Shown here: positions 10,442-20,352 of the stretch, in pieces
Numbering within the stretch: the stretch's first letter is position 1
Layout: the number at the start of each line of letters is the position of its first letter
Assembly (NCBI GenBank): GCA_039583875.1
Contig: CM077167.1
Span: 145,965,010-146,029,009, forward strand
Length of the DNA: 64,000 bases
Direction: 5' to 3'
DNA from: Platanthera guangdongensis
Lineage: Eukaryota > Streptophyta > Magnoliopsida > Asparagales > Orchidaceae
The notes under the pieces: model-generated
Told to the model about the DNA's origin: nothing
Database searches by the model: none
The model's input: only the letters and a program-made list of their open reading frames with translations
Made by a program: the position numbers and the translations under genes

Positions 10442-11957
10442 TGTTGGAACACCCTATTACTGATTTGGGTAAGGATCACTATGTCCTTTAGGAAATTTGT
10501 TTTGACCACCTTGTATAGATCTAAAGGTCAATTAGTTTAAGTCTAAGGGTTAGTATTTAGGTTTGTAAGCTGCCCTCAAGACCCTCAAGAACAGATATTT
10601 CAGTTCAGGAGACTAAGTCATTTCGTCGAGCTCAGGACGACGAATCGTTGAACTCCATTCGACGATCTCTGAGCTCACTTCGACGAATCGTCGAACTCCA
10701 TTCGACGATCTCTGAGCTCACTTCAACGAGTCATTGAACTCCATTCGACGATCTTCGAGCTCAGATCGACATTCTTGTCTCTAGTTTGTTTCCCTATCTC
10801 TGAGCTCAGTTCGACGATAGTTGAGCTCAGATCGACGATTTCTGTTTCAGTCTAAGAATAGTCTCTGAGCTCAGTTCAACGATAGTCGAGCTCAGGTCGA
10901 CGTTTTTCTGGAGAGATTGACGTTTTTATAGATTCAAATTCAGATAGTTATGGAATTATTCCCAGCATTTATTTCAAGGATCTTGTAGCCGTTTCAATTA
11001 ATCTGGAGCAAGTTTCAAGGGAATTTTAAAGGAATGTCTTAGTGGACTTTCCTCTTGAAGACAAAATGCAGTTAAGGAAGTCATTTATGACAGGCTAACG
11101 ACTATCTTGGACAGAGAATTATTCTATTCAGATCTAAGGAATAAAAGAATTATTCATATTCTGTTGGTTAAGAAGAACAAAAAAAAGTGAAATAGTTGCA
11201 GATATTCACAGTCTTAGAATTCATACAGGAACACATCACTGAAGGAGATCAATATTCTGAAACTTCTAGATCCCTCTTGATTCCAGTGTTCAAAGGCCAT
11301 TATCATTCAAGACTCCAGACAACACACATTTCAGCTGCTGCTGTAATCATCTTTTGCTGGAGATCAAATCTTCTGAAGGCCTATCACCCTACTGCAAAGC
11401 TTCACTTCCTGAACAACTATAGATCTCAGGGGGTGCTTTGACAACATCCACTATCTTCTCTCTGATTATTGACAGAGAAGATCATCTCACCTCTTTCTCT
11501 CTCTCTCTCTCTGTAAAGGTTTTATCATACTCCCTTCAAAAGTTTGTGTTGGTTTCTGAGACCTTATCAAAACTCAGTAGTGGCAAGACACCTGATCAAA
11601 AAATCTGGTTTGGTTTTTGAGTACCTTATCAAAAGCTCATTGGTGCCCAGGACACCTGATCAACTCATCCTGCAGTGGATTCCTACCTAGGGTGGTAGAA
11701 GAGTGGATGTACCCAGATTGGTTGGGGAACCACTATAGCTCCTTGTGTCATCTGGTTGCTTATTTTCTTTTGTTTTCTGGTTGTGGTTTGTGATTGTTCT
11801 GTGATTGCTTTGTAATTAGATAGTTGCTGTGTTTGCTGTATTTCATTTGCTTTCCTGTTCACTTAGGAATACAACAAGAGTTGTAAAAAGTTTTTAGCAA
11901 GCACCATACTCTATTCACCCCACCTCTAGAGTATATTAGGTCTAACCTGCACTTTCA
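10442..11957 (+). repeat. S1 3' LTR
   Basis: 1516 bases, TGTTGG to CA. Complete, unlike the 5' copy. The short ORFs at 11196-11441 and 11438-11620 are LTR shadows. The palindrome array lies at about 10615-10935. Its 3' end defines the bases missing from the 5' LTR. Confidence 0.92.
10615..10935 (+). repeat. S1 3' LTR palindrome array
   Basis: Same TCGTCGA/TCGACGA dyads separated by GAGCTC linkers as in the 5' LTR. A few dyads have drifted by C-to-T changes (for example TCGTTGAAC). Confidence 0.85.
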
Positions 11958-11962
11958 TCGGC
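11958..11962. repeat. S1 target-site duplication, right copy
   Basis: TCGGC here and at 121-125 flank S1 exactly outside TG and CA. This shows insertion into the Gypsy-A LTR, which resumes at 11963. Confidence 0.9.
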
Positions 11963-12611
11963 CATAAAGCAGCAGGGAGGAGTTTCAGTCATTGGATCCT
12001 GGCTGAGGAAATGGACGACCACGATTTTGCCACAAAATCTCATTTTTTTCCTAACACGCCCGTGTCACAGGTCGTGTACCCTAAGCGGTGCTCAACCGAC
12101 TTATCCAGACCAGTACACGCCCATGTGACACACCCTTGTCACGGGACATGTCACCTGACATGCCTTCAGATACACCCGTGTATGTGGCCATGTACATCAG
12201 GCTTCACAAAATCATCTTCAACCCGAGCGGGACACGGCTAGTGACACGCCCGTGTCACAAGCTATGTACCCCATGACACACTCGTGTCGTGCCCGTGTTC
12301 ACCCGGCCTCAATACCTTGGGCACATCCAGAAAAGTACACGGCCTGTGACACGCCCGTGTCACAGGCTATGTGCCCATACACGGCACCAGACACGCCCCC
12401 GCTCAACTTCATCGAGCTGAGTTTGTCGACCCGTAAAGGACACGGCCTCTGACATGCGCGTGTTAGAGGGCGTGTGCCCTCAATTTTCGTCGAATGAATT
12501 TTTGTCGAACACTCGCCGACTGCTCACCCGAGCAGGACACGCCCTGGGACACGCCTGTGTCCCAGGCCGTGTCACCCAATTTTTCCAAACTCTGGAATTT
12601 GGGGTGTTACA
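11963..12611 (-). repeat. Gypsy-A 3' LTR, main piece
   Basis: On the minus strand the LTR begins TGTAACACCCC at 12611, directly after a polypurine tract. It reads leftward to the S1 insertion and continues at 125-1. From about 12052 to 12570 it consists of repeated CACGCCCGTGTCAC and GGCCGTGT units. The related LTRs of Gypsy-B (47003) and Gypsy-D (61120) begin the same way. The ORFs in this stretch are repeat shadows. Confidence 0.88.
12052..12570 (-). repeat. Gypsy-A LTR array of ACACGGGCGTGT-type palindromes
   Basis: Inverted units of the form GACACGCCCGTGTCACAGG alternate with GGCCGTGT. Many self-complementary CACG/CGTG cores occur over about 500 bases, interspersed with GTCGAA blocks. 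The same array type lies in Gypsy-B (47040-47580) and Gypsy-D (60590-61095). Confidence 0.85.
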
Positions 12612-12625
12612 ACCCTCCCTTCCTT
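12612..12625 (-). other. Gypsy-A polypurine tract
   Basis: On the minus strand AAGGAAGGGAGGGT directly precedes the TGTAACACCCC of the 3' LTR. This is the expected plus-strand primer position. Confidence 0.8.
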
Positions 12626-12744
12626 ACAAAAATTTCATCCCCGAAATTTGCACACAGGATGGAGATCAAATACATGAATTTCATTCCATAATCGTTTAGT
12701 ACAACGCGAGACACACTGCATAACAGTTACATAAAGAGCTCGGA

Positions 12745-13158
12745 AAATTCAGCTCGCATGGTCTGCTCTCGCTCCCATGTTAGCTATTCACGGCCGCAAT
12801 TGTCCCATCGGACTTTGACCATCCCGATCGTCTTGTTCCATAACTGTTTATCGGCACGATCCTCGATCCGAATGGGCCTAACCATCGTTGTTATCCCGTA
12901 CTCCACCAGCACATGATCAGTCTCGATCCCTTGAGCTGGATCTTTGACGGCTTTCCGAAGCACCGAGATGTGAAACACATCATGTAATCTACCCAAGTCT
13001 GCCGAAAGAGCTAGCCGATATGCAGCTTCCCCAACTCGCTCTACCACTTGAAACAGACCAAGGTATCGAGAACTCAACTTTTTCAGACGTCGAATCCTGG
13101 ATACGCCTTTGAAGGGTTTGATCTTCAGGTATACCCAATTGCCTACCGCGAACTCCAC
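12745..13158 (-). pseudogene. pol: Gypsy-A integrase C-terminus with chromodomain-like tail
   Basis: Continues the integrase frame after an in-frame TGA at 13159-13161. It shows the GPY-like part (VEFAVGNWVYLKIKPF, YLGLFQVVERVG, LHDVFHISVLRK). It then runs into the tail PIRIEDRADKQLWN and VKVRWDNCGREE, typical of Tekay/Del chromovirus chromodomain-like ends, which are thought to guide insertion to marked chromatin. A stop falls at about 12784 within the tail, and coding similarity to Gypsy-B continues a little past it. Confidence 0.85.
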
Positions 13159-13161
13159 GTT

Positions 13162-14000
13162 TCAGTGCTTGGCGTTGTAATATTTCGCCTGACGATCATG
13201 GGCTATCAGTAGCCACTCTCGGATAGTGTGTATTGCCGAGTTCGCTTCCTCGACTTTGTTATGCTTATACACTTTGGATTCGCCTGCTTCTGCCCAAGCC
13301 AACGGTGTACGGCACTTCCGACCATACAGAGCTTCAAACGGTGCCATACCGATGCTCGCTTGGTAGTAATTGTTGTAGGCAAACTCCACCAAATAGAGAT
13401 GATCTTCCCATCTCTTCCCAAAGTCTAGGGCACACATTCGGAGCATATCTTCCATAGTCCTATTGGTCCTCTCAGTTTGGCCATCCGTCTGGGGATGAAA
13501 AGCCGTACTGAACATCAACTTTGTGGCCAACAGCTGATGGACTAGCCTCCAATCATTTGAAGTAAAGAGCCCATCATGATCGTTCACGATGTTACGAGGA
13601 ACACCATGTAACTGTACAATCTGCTCCACATAGAGCTTTGCCAAACTCTCCATGGAATTGTCCCTTTTATTTGGAAGGAAGTGTGCCACTTTCCTCAGCC
13701 GGTCTATAATTACCCAAATGGAATCATTCCCGCGCTGAGATCTCGGCAACCCATGCACGAAATCCATAGAAATATCATCAAACTTCCATTCCGGAATCGG
13801 CAACGACTTCAAGAAACCGCCAGGCTTCTGGCATTCCGCCTTCACCAAAGCGCAAGTTTGGCATTTGGCCACATAATGAGCGACAACTTTCTTCAGTCCT
13901 GGCCACCAGAACAGCTTCTTCATATCCCTGAACATCTTCATGCTCCCAGGGTGAATTGAGTACTTTGTATATTGAGCTTCGTACATCAACTCTTACCTCA
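13162..14000 (-). pseudogene. pol: Gypsy-A integrase
   Basis: Joins cDNA to chromosomal DNA. The HHCC finger region includes SIHPGSMKMFRDM and [11 protein letters not shown]. The catalytic D-D-E residues appear intact: SMDFVHGLP, IVNDHDGLF and DGQTERTNRTM. The piece is open from 13989 to 13162 and in the same frame as the rest of pol. A stop separates it from RNase H at about 13995. Confidence 0.9.
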
Positions 14001-14600
14001 ACACTCCCAAACTCGGGACGCACAAACGGCCCTCCTTCCGCAAAAGGCCGTCATTCCAGGAGAATTTGCCCTCTAGCCCATCCTTGGCATAGCGTTGGAG
14101 ACTCTCATCTAGCTCCGTTGCTCGTCGAACCCTGTCTGTAAGGTCATACTGCACCTCCGTCCAGTTCAAACATGCATCGGCTATAGAATTCTTGTCAGCT
14201 CAAGAAATCTCTAACACTTCCAACTCCTGGATTAGACATTCATCATGCCTCTGCAACCAACTCGCCCTTGCCGGAGCTCTCCAACTCAAGGCATCAGCGA
14301 TGACATTTCCCTTCCCAGGAGTATAATGGATCTCAAAGGTGTAGTCCCCAAGGAACTCCAACCAACTTCGTTGTCACATATTCAGGTCCCTCTGCTCCAA
14401 TAAATACTTTAGGCTCTTGTGATCTGTATAGATTTCCACTTTCACGCCATACAGATAATACCGCCACAATTTCAGTGAAAAGACCACCGCCGCCAACTCT
14501 AAGTCGTGGACAGGATAATTTCTCTCATGCGCCTTCAGTTGGCAAGAGCCATACACAATCACTTTCCCATTTTGTAGAAGAACGCAGCCTAAGCGGCTCC
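14001..14600 (-). pseudogene. pol: Gypsy-A RNase H and connection region
   Basis: Minus-strand reading gives [28 protein letters not shown], then [27 protein letters not shown] and ADALS. TGA near 14371 and TAG near 14200 break it, but the frame is unchanged. The TDHKS acidic residue needed for catalysis is present. Confidence 0.85.
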
Positions 14601-15600
14601 CTTAAGCATCACTGTAAATTTCAAATCCATCAGTACCACATGGCGATGTTAACACAGGCGTCGTGGTCAACCGACACTTCAGCTCTTCAAAAGCTCGCGC
14701 GCACTCCGGCATCCAAACGAACTTCTGATCCTTTCTCGTCAGTGTGGTTAGAGGCAAAGCGATCCGTGAGAAGTTTTCCACAAACCATCTATAGTAGCCT
14801 GCCAGTCCAAGGAAGCTCCTTACTTCGGCCACAAAAGACAACACTGGCCACTCCTGTATGGCCCTTATCTTTGCCGGATCCACTGCTATGCCCTCTCCGC
14901 TTACCACATGGCCCAGAAAAGCCACCGACGATAGCCAAAACTCGCACTTCGAGAACTTGGCGTAGAGCTTATTCTTCCTCAACGTCTACAACACCAACCG
15001 TAAGTGGTTCTCATGACCGGCTTTCGATTTTGAGTACACCGGGATATCATCAATGAACACAATCACGAACAGATCCAGGTACTCTCGGAATATTCGGTGC
15101 ATCAAGTCCATAAACACTGAGGATGTATTGCACAACCCAAACGGCATGACTGTGAACTCATAATGCCCGTAACGTGTTGCTAATGCGGTCTTGGGAACGT
15201 CACCTTCCTGAATTCTCAACTGCTAATAACCAGACTTCAAATCCAACTTGGAGTAGACGATTGAACCCACCAGCTGATCGAACAACTCATCAATCCGGGG
15301 AATCAGATACTTATTCTTCTCAGTCAGCTTGTTCAGTTCGCGGTAATCAATATATAACCGCAAGCCGCCGTCTTTATTCTTCACAAACGGAACAGGCGCG
15401 CTCCAAGTTGACATGCTTGGGCGTATATAACCTTGTTCCAACAACTCTTGCAGTTTTACTTTCAACTCCGCCATTTCCTTTGGCGTGACGCGATATGGCG
15501 AGCGGGCTACAGGTTTCGCACCTGGCACCAACTCGATCGTGAATTCAATCTCTCGCTGGGGTGGTAGCCCATGGAGATCCTTGGGAAACACATCTGCAAA
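14601..15600 (-). pseudogene. pol: Gypsy-A reverse transcriptase
   Basis: Classic Ty3/gypsy RT blocks on the minus strand: [64 protein letters not shown], catalytic FIDD at 15047-15058, [10 protein letters not shown] and CARAFEELK. Stops near 15601, 15220, 14983 and 14599 are all in the same frame. Plus-strand ORFs here are shadows. Confidence 0.92.
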
Positions 15601-15603
15601 TTC

Positions 15604-16091
15604 CTATACTACAGGAACATCGCTCACACCGGCCTTTGGCTCAACAGCCTGAATTAGCGCGAAGTAGCACTCCACGCCCTTCCAAACAGCCTTGACTAAT
15701 TGGAGTGCAGACATCAACGTCCTGCCCACTCCTCGCATACCCGCAAACTTCGCCTCCTGATCTATATTCTGGCCCAACGTGATCTCTTTGGCATTACAAT
15801 CAATCAAGGAATGCTGCTCCGCGAGCCAATCGATACCAAAGATCACGTCGAATTCTGATATCAGCAATACAGATGCAGTTAAACAGAAATCCAGACTTCC
15901 TATTTGCACCGCCACATCGCAAGCCCGATCCGCGAGCATCAAACAACCATTCGGTAACACCACCCTGACGCTATCTATCTTCACACGACTAGGTATCTCA
16001 AGTCGAGCTATGAAATCTTTAGACAGAAACGAATGTGAAGCACCCGTATCAAACAGTTCTCGCGCCAGCGTGTTCCAAATCATTACAAATC
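15604..16091 (-). pseudogene. pol: Gypsy-A aspartic protease (second exon of the gag-pol fusion)
   Basis: The active site LFDTGASHSF (D-T-G) lies at about 16035-16060, followed by [21 protein letters not shown] and ITLGQ. It cleaves the polyprotein. I place its 5' edge at 16091, just after a proposed intron, because splicing there joins gag to protease in frame. The ORF also extends upstream to 16143 through the intron. Confidence 0.82.
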
Positions 16092-16184
16092 CTGTGATAA
16101 TCATGTCACACACACAAGCCTCATACAAATAGGCAATCAACAATGCATGCGATATGCAAAATAATACAATAACTTAACTCGTAC
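16092..16184 (-). other. Gypsy-A proposed intron between gag and protease
   Basis: On the minus strand the 93-base interval starts GTACGAG after ACAG and ends TTATCACAG before GATTTG. It is T-rich and has an in-frame TAA (16174-16176) that would end Gag. Removing it joins the codons for SDIVTG to FVMIWNT in one frame. Gypsy-B shows the same arrangement at 31095-31176. Predicted from sequence only. Confidence 0.6.
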
Positions 16185-17400
16185 CTGTAACGATGTCACT
16201 CTGCTTAATGGCCTCCTGCATGCCAAGATTGTAGACTCGGGGCTACGCCTGCGAGGCAGAGGACTCCACCACTGCCTTTCCTTTCTCTGCTTACGACGCT
16301 CCCGCCTTCTTTTCACTCTTTGGTGGTACCATCCGACAATCACGGGCTATATGCCCCACTTTTCAACATGTAAATCAGGTACGAGTATCCGGCCTTGAAG
16401 AGTCCCCCGACGTTGCACCCGCTGCAACAGTAGAAGGAGCTTGTCCAGTCGACTTGGACCTCTTGCCCCAATTCTTCTTATAATATGATTTCCCTGGTCG
16501 GGGTGCCTTGAAATCCAGCTTGCTCATAGCTAAATCCCTCTTCCCTTGCACCCTTTTCATATCCTTTTCCAGCACGCAAGCAGTGTCAACCAACACCTGG
16601 AAGCCTTGGTTCATAGAACTAGAGAGCATGAATCGTAACTCATCCCGTAGTCCTTCATAGAACCTATTCGTCGTCCTCTACTCATCAACAAAAATCGACA
16701 CAGAACTAGAGAGCAGGAATCATAACTCGTCCTGCAGTCCTTCATAGAACCTATTTGTCTTCCTCTGCTCATCAGCAAAAATCGAACCTGCATATCGTCC
16801 CAACCTCGTGAACTCATGCAGGTAAGCGTCAACACTGCCTTCACCTTGCGTCAGCCTTTGGAATTCGTTCTCCATGGCAATACGTTGTGCCGCCGGGAGG
16901 TGCTTAGCCGGGAAGAGTCGGGAGAATTCTACCATCGACACTTGTGTTAACGGCCTTCCCGCTAAGTGATGCAAATCCATCTCTTCCCACCAAAACAGCG
17001 CCTCGCCTTCCAGCAAGAAGGTGGCCAAGGTGACCTTCTGATGTTCCTCCGACCTGATCGCCGTCATTATCTGCTTGATGCACGACAACCAATCTTCAGC
17101 CTGCGTAGGAGATCCCACTCCCGAAAATGTAGGCGGGTTAAAGCTCATGAACTGCTTCAACTGCCTTGTAGCTGCTCGAGGATCCACAACCTCAATAGGT
17201 TCTGGCCTCGCTGCCACCTGTTCTGGCCTCAATGCTGGTTGTGCTTGCCCTTTCGCCTGACCAAGAGGTTGTGCTTGAATCATGGCAAACAATGCCTCAA
17301 CAACTAATCACACAGTTTCTGCAGAAGGCAGAGGTGTAGGCACCTCAGCTGGTACCATACTTTCATCAGAACGCTGGGGCTCCGATTTCCTAGCACCACT
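16185..17400 (-). pseudogene. gag: Gypsy-A gag
   Basis: Capsid-type gag of the Retrotrans_gag family: FMSFNPPTFSGVGSPTQAED, then CIKQIMTAI, ATFLLEGEALFWWE, FSRLFPAKHLP, EFQRLTQGEGSVDAYLHEF and RKTNRFYEGL. After it lie a basic linker (RPGKSYYKKNWGKRSK) and a zinc knuckle that lost its first Cys to TGA (about 16380; Gypsy-B keeps CFTCARVGHIARDC). An 87-base tandem duplication at 16615-16788 repeats 29 codons. TGA near 17308 precedes the main ORF, so the true start is upstream, near 17400. No ATG is obvious there. Confidence 0.85.
16615..16788 (-). repeat. 87 bp in-frame tandem duplication in Gypsy-A gag
   Basis: Two 87-base units (16615-16701 and 16702-16788) begin AGAACTAGAGAGCA and share most positions. 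They encode the IFADEQRKTNRFYEGLQDEL region twice. Gypsy-B lacks the corresponding region, so it is unknown whether this is copy-specific. Confidence 0.75.
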
Positions 17401-17575
17401 TCGGGTCACTTATAGGTGAACAAGACACGCACATTAGCGACCGCACACAAGCAATAACAACAAGATAGGAACACTCAGGTTCCTCAAACACATATATTTG
17501 CATTCCTAAAGTGGACATTCAAGAGTTCATTCGTGTTAAAATGGTTCGCACAGACACGTGCTCTGATACCAAAAA
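17401..17575 (-). other. Gypsy-A 5' leader and primer-binding site
   Basis: Non-coding leader between the LTR and gag. The tRNA-iMet primer site TGGTATCAGAGC is at 17560-17571 on the minus strand, four bases from the LTR. Gypsy-D has the same leader at 49409-49699. Confidence 0.8.
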
Positions 17576-18011
17576 TATAACGAGTCCATCCGTTCACAGG
17601 TATATACTAGAAGGTTCGGTCGGGGCCCCACAACATATACCATAAAACAGGCGGGGAAGTCATAGAGTGATACCAGAGTTGCGCATCCTAACTGATTGCA
17701 TTCTAGTGGAAGACTATAACACGGAAACTGAACTCACACGCATGAATGTTCACCATATAAAAGCTCCACATTTATATAAAACAGGAATGTCCAAATACAA
17801 AGTCAGTTGGCCTTATGGCCTTACAAGGCTTTACACAATAGTGGCCTCAAATATTGGCGCACAGGTCGGCCACGTATAAACAAACATAGCATTTAGTTTA
17901 GCCTTCAAGGGCTAGTAGCGGTAGCAGCAACAGTAGCAGCAAGTCCTTCAGCCTTTATGCGTCCCGCATGGCTCTCCAGCACATGCACAGGGATAGCCCA
18001 CCCAACGATGG
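17576..18011 (-). repeat. Gypsy-A 5' LTR, truncated
   Basis: Begins TATAACGAGTCC on the plus strand, equivalent to TGTAACGACTCC in Gypsy-D (49700). It matches Gypsy-D through the CCTTATGGCCTTACA and GCCTTCAAGGGCTAG blocks up to CACAGGGATAGCCCAC. At about 18011 it stops and Gypsy-B gag begins with no duplication, so most of this LTR is missing. Confidence 0.8.
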
Positions 18012-18261
18012 TTATAACAAAGCCAGAGTTCAAAGCGCCCCGACCTGGGAAATCATATTATAAGACGAGATGGGGTAAGAGGTCCAAGTCGTTAGGACAA
18101 GCTCCTTCTACGGTTGCATCGGGTGCAACGTCGGGGGCCACGTCATGGCCAGAAACTCGTACGTGTTTTACTTGTGCACGAGTGGGGCATATAGCCCGTG
18201 ACTGCCGGGTTGTTCTGCCGAAGGGAGAAAAGAAGGCGGACGCGTCTTATGCTGAGAAGGG
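18012..18261 (+). pseudogene. gag: Gypsy-B gag, 3' part (first piece)
   Basis: The plus strand reads ITKPEFKAPRPGKSYYK, homologous to Gypsy-A gag, then an intact zinc knuckle CFTCARVGHIARDC (about 18165-18206) and a Lys-rich tail. It is cut by S2 in the codons for AEKG and resumes at 30995 in the same frame. The N-terminal capsid half, leader and 5' LTR of Gypsy-B are absent. Confidence 0.88.
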
Positions 18262-20173
18262 TGAAAGTTAGGGTTAGATCTGATATACTCTAGAGGGGGG
18301 TGAATAGAGTATCTTGAAACTTTTAATGTTTTTTGCTGTAAATAAAAATTGTTCATAAAGATAATCTACCACATACACAGCAAATATAAATTAACTATCA
18401 CAAACACAGCAACCTAGATAGCACAGCCACAGCAAGAACAAAAGAAAAAGAAGGCAACCAGACAACACAAGAATTTTATAGTGGTTCCCCTAAACTTGGG
18501 TACATCCATTCTTCTACCACCCTGGTAGGAATCCACTCAGGTTTTTGATCAGATGATTGCCACCAATGAGCTTTTGATTAGGTGCTCAAAATCCAATCCC
18601 AAGTCTTTTGATCAGGTGACTTGCAACCAGGAATAACTTTTTAAGGGAGTTAAAGAACCCTTTTTACAGTGGGCGTGAGAGAGTGATGATGTCTTCTCTT
18701 TCTCAAATACAGCTGAGAAGACTTAAGTGGATCTTTGATGTTAACAGTCTCCTCCCGAGATATTTATTTGTTTAGGAAGGTTGGTGCTTTGCTTCAGGGT
18801 GAGTTGGTCTTCAATGTTTCAGCCTTGACCAGAAGGTATCCAGGAAATTCTTGACTGGTAGAGCTTTCGTTGTCCTCTGAAGAATCCTGGAATGAAGAGA
18901 GAAGAAGACTCTTGATTTTTGATTGATGTTCTTCTTCTTCTTTAGCTTGCTATTGTTGTTTTTTTGGTCTGGGGCTTGTTGTTTTCACGGTTACTGTATG
19001 ATTTCTTTTTCTATGTTCTGAATGATGCGTGATATCTCTTTTTTTTCAAGAGGAAGAAGAAAAATCCTTTTATATTTTCCATGTAATCTTCCTTCTGAAT
19101 TTTGAATTCTTCAGCATTTATTACTGACGGCCTGGAGAATGTCGGCATTAAATGATTTCCCCAACTGTCCCATTGAAATGCGACAAGTAATAATCTTGAT
19201 GAAGACCATAATCAATGCTTGCTTCTAACGGTAATATTCAGAGAATATTTAAGCATTGCTAACTCAGGAATTATTGCAATAAAATAAGGACAGAGGGAGG
19301 GAAATTTTCAAGTCTGGAACTGCACAGAAATCGTCGAGCAGAGAACAGAATTTGTCGACCTGGGTCCAGAGTTCGTCGAGCTGAGAAGTTATGTTCGTCA
19401 ACCAGATAATCTTTGTTCGTCGAGCTGAGATCCAAGATCGTCGAACTAAGAACAGATAACTACTTTCTCCAAAGCCTTGCCAATTCTATGCATCAAGATC
19501 ATCAAGCTGAGATTCTAACTTCGTCGACTGGAGTTCAGTGAAATGTTTCTTGAACTTAAGAATGTAGAAGTAAAGTTTCCAGAAATCGTCGACCTGAGAA
19601 TTAAGTTCTTCGACCTGAGAACTACTAACAGCTACTTGATACAACTTGTTGAGACTGTGGTATAAGTTCATCGAGTCGAGAACATGAATTCGTCGACTGG
19701 AGTATGATTCTGGACTTAGAATGTTTTTGATGTTTCTGGACTTTAGAATGTTGATGTAGACCATCCAGAAATCGTCGACCTGAGAACCAAATTCGTTAAG
19801 CTGATATTTTGACTTCGTCGACTAGGGTTCAGAGAAAGGAATTCTGGACTTGGAATGTTGATGTATAGTGTCCAGAGATCGTCGACCTGAGAACCAAGTT
19901 CGTCGAGCTCAGCTCAGAGAATTTTCTCTGAGTTCGTCGAGCTGAGCACGACTTTCGTCGACCTGAGTTCGACGAACGTCAAACTCATTTTTTGAGTCTT
20001 TGAAATTTCTCTAAGTCCCGAGTCTTCTGCAGTGTGTTGATGGCTGGTCTATGTGGTGTTGACTCTAAGGACATGACCTAGACTCTAGGACACAAACATG
20101 ACCCTGGCTATACATGTTGGGTCAAACATCCTAGTTTAGTGGATCTAGCCCAAATACAACTAGGAATCTAACA
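18262..20173 (-). repeat. S2 3' LTR
   Basis: 1912 bases, plus-strand TGAAAG to AACA. It pairs with 29080-30994. A candidate TATA box, TATAAAAGG on the minus strand, is at about 19066-19076. The palindrome array lies upstream of it at about 19325-19990. Confidence 0.9.
19325..19990 (-). repeat. S2 3' LTR palindrome array
   Basis: Repeated TCGTCGA cores in the contexts ATCGTCGACCTGAGAA and TTCGTCGAGCTGAGA over about 660 bases, ending with the dyad TTCGTCGACCTGAGTTCGAC. Same core as S1 in a different spacer context. The small ORF on either strand here is a shadow. Confidence 0.85.
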
Positions 20174-20352
20174 ATCTCCTCCTATTTGGGTGAGGTCACT
20201 AATTACAGACATAAAAGAGCTACAAAGCAATAAAATATATATCTGGTAGGAACAATTTAAATGTGCAGCAGATATATACATACAGTAAGCTTTGTATTAA
20301 GAAATAAATAAGCAGTTTTAAAACAATCAAAGAGACTTAAACAGTTTAAAGT
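20174..20352 (-). other. S2 polypurine tract and 3' untranslated region
   Basis: On the minus strand AAATAGGAGGAGAT (about 20174-20187) abuts the 3' LTR. The remaining A/T-rich bases after the ORF3 stop hold no gene. Confidence 0.75.

Larger units (their letters stand above)
126..11957 (+). mobile_element. Sirevirus S1 (Ty1/copia LTR retrotransposon with a third ORF)
   Basis: A complete but decayed copia element. It begins TGTTGG at 126 and ends CA at 11957, and is flanked by the 5 bp duplication TCGGC (121-125 and 11958-11962). The order is LTR, gag with zinc knuckle and coiled coil, protease, integrase, RT with YVDD, RNase H, ORF3, polypurine tract, LTR. Copia domain order plus a coiled-coil Gag and an extra ORF after pol is typical of plant Sireviruses (Maximus/SIRE). 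It is inserted into the Gypsy-A 3' LTR. The copy is inactive: gag-pol has two frameshifts and at least six stops, and the primer-binding site is missing. Confidence 0.93.

Noticed and set aside
12454..12699. Small plus-strand ORFs across the CACG repeats
   Set aside because: Repeat-driven open frames in all six phases. The same occurs in the Gypsy-B and Gypsy-D arrays.
14475..15056. 193-codon plus-strand ORF
   Set aside because: Antisense shadow of the Gypsy-A RT, which has conserved motifs on the minus strand.
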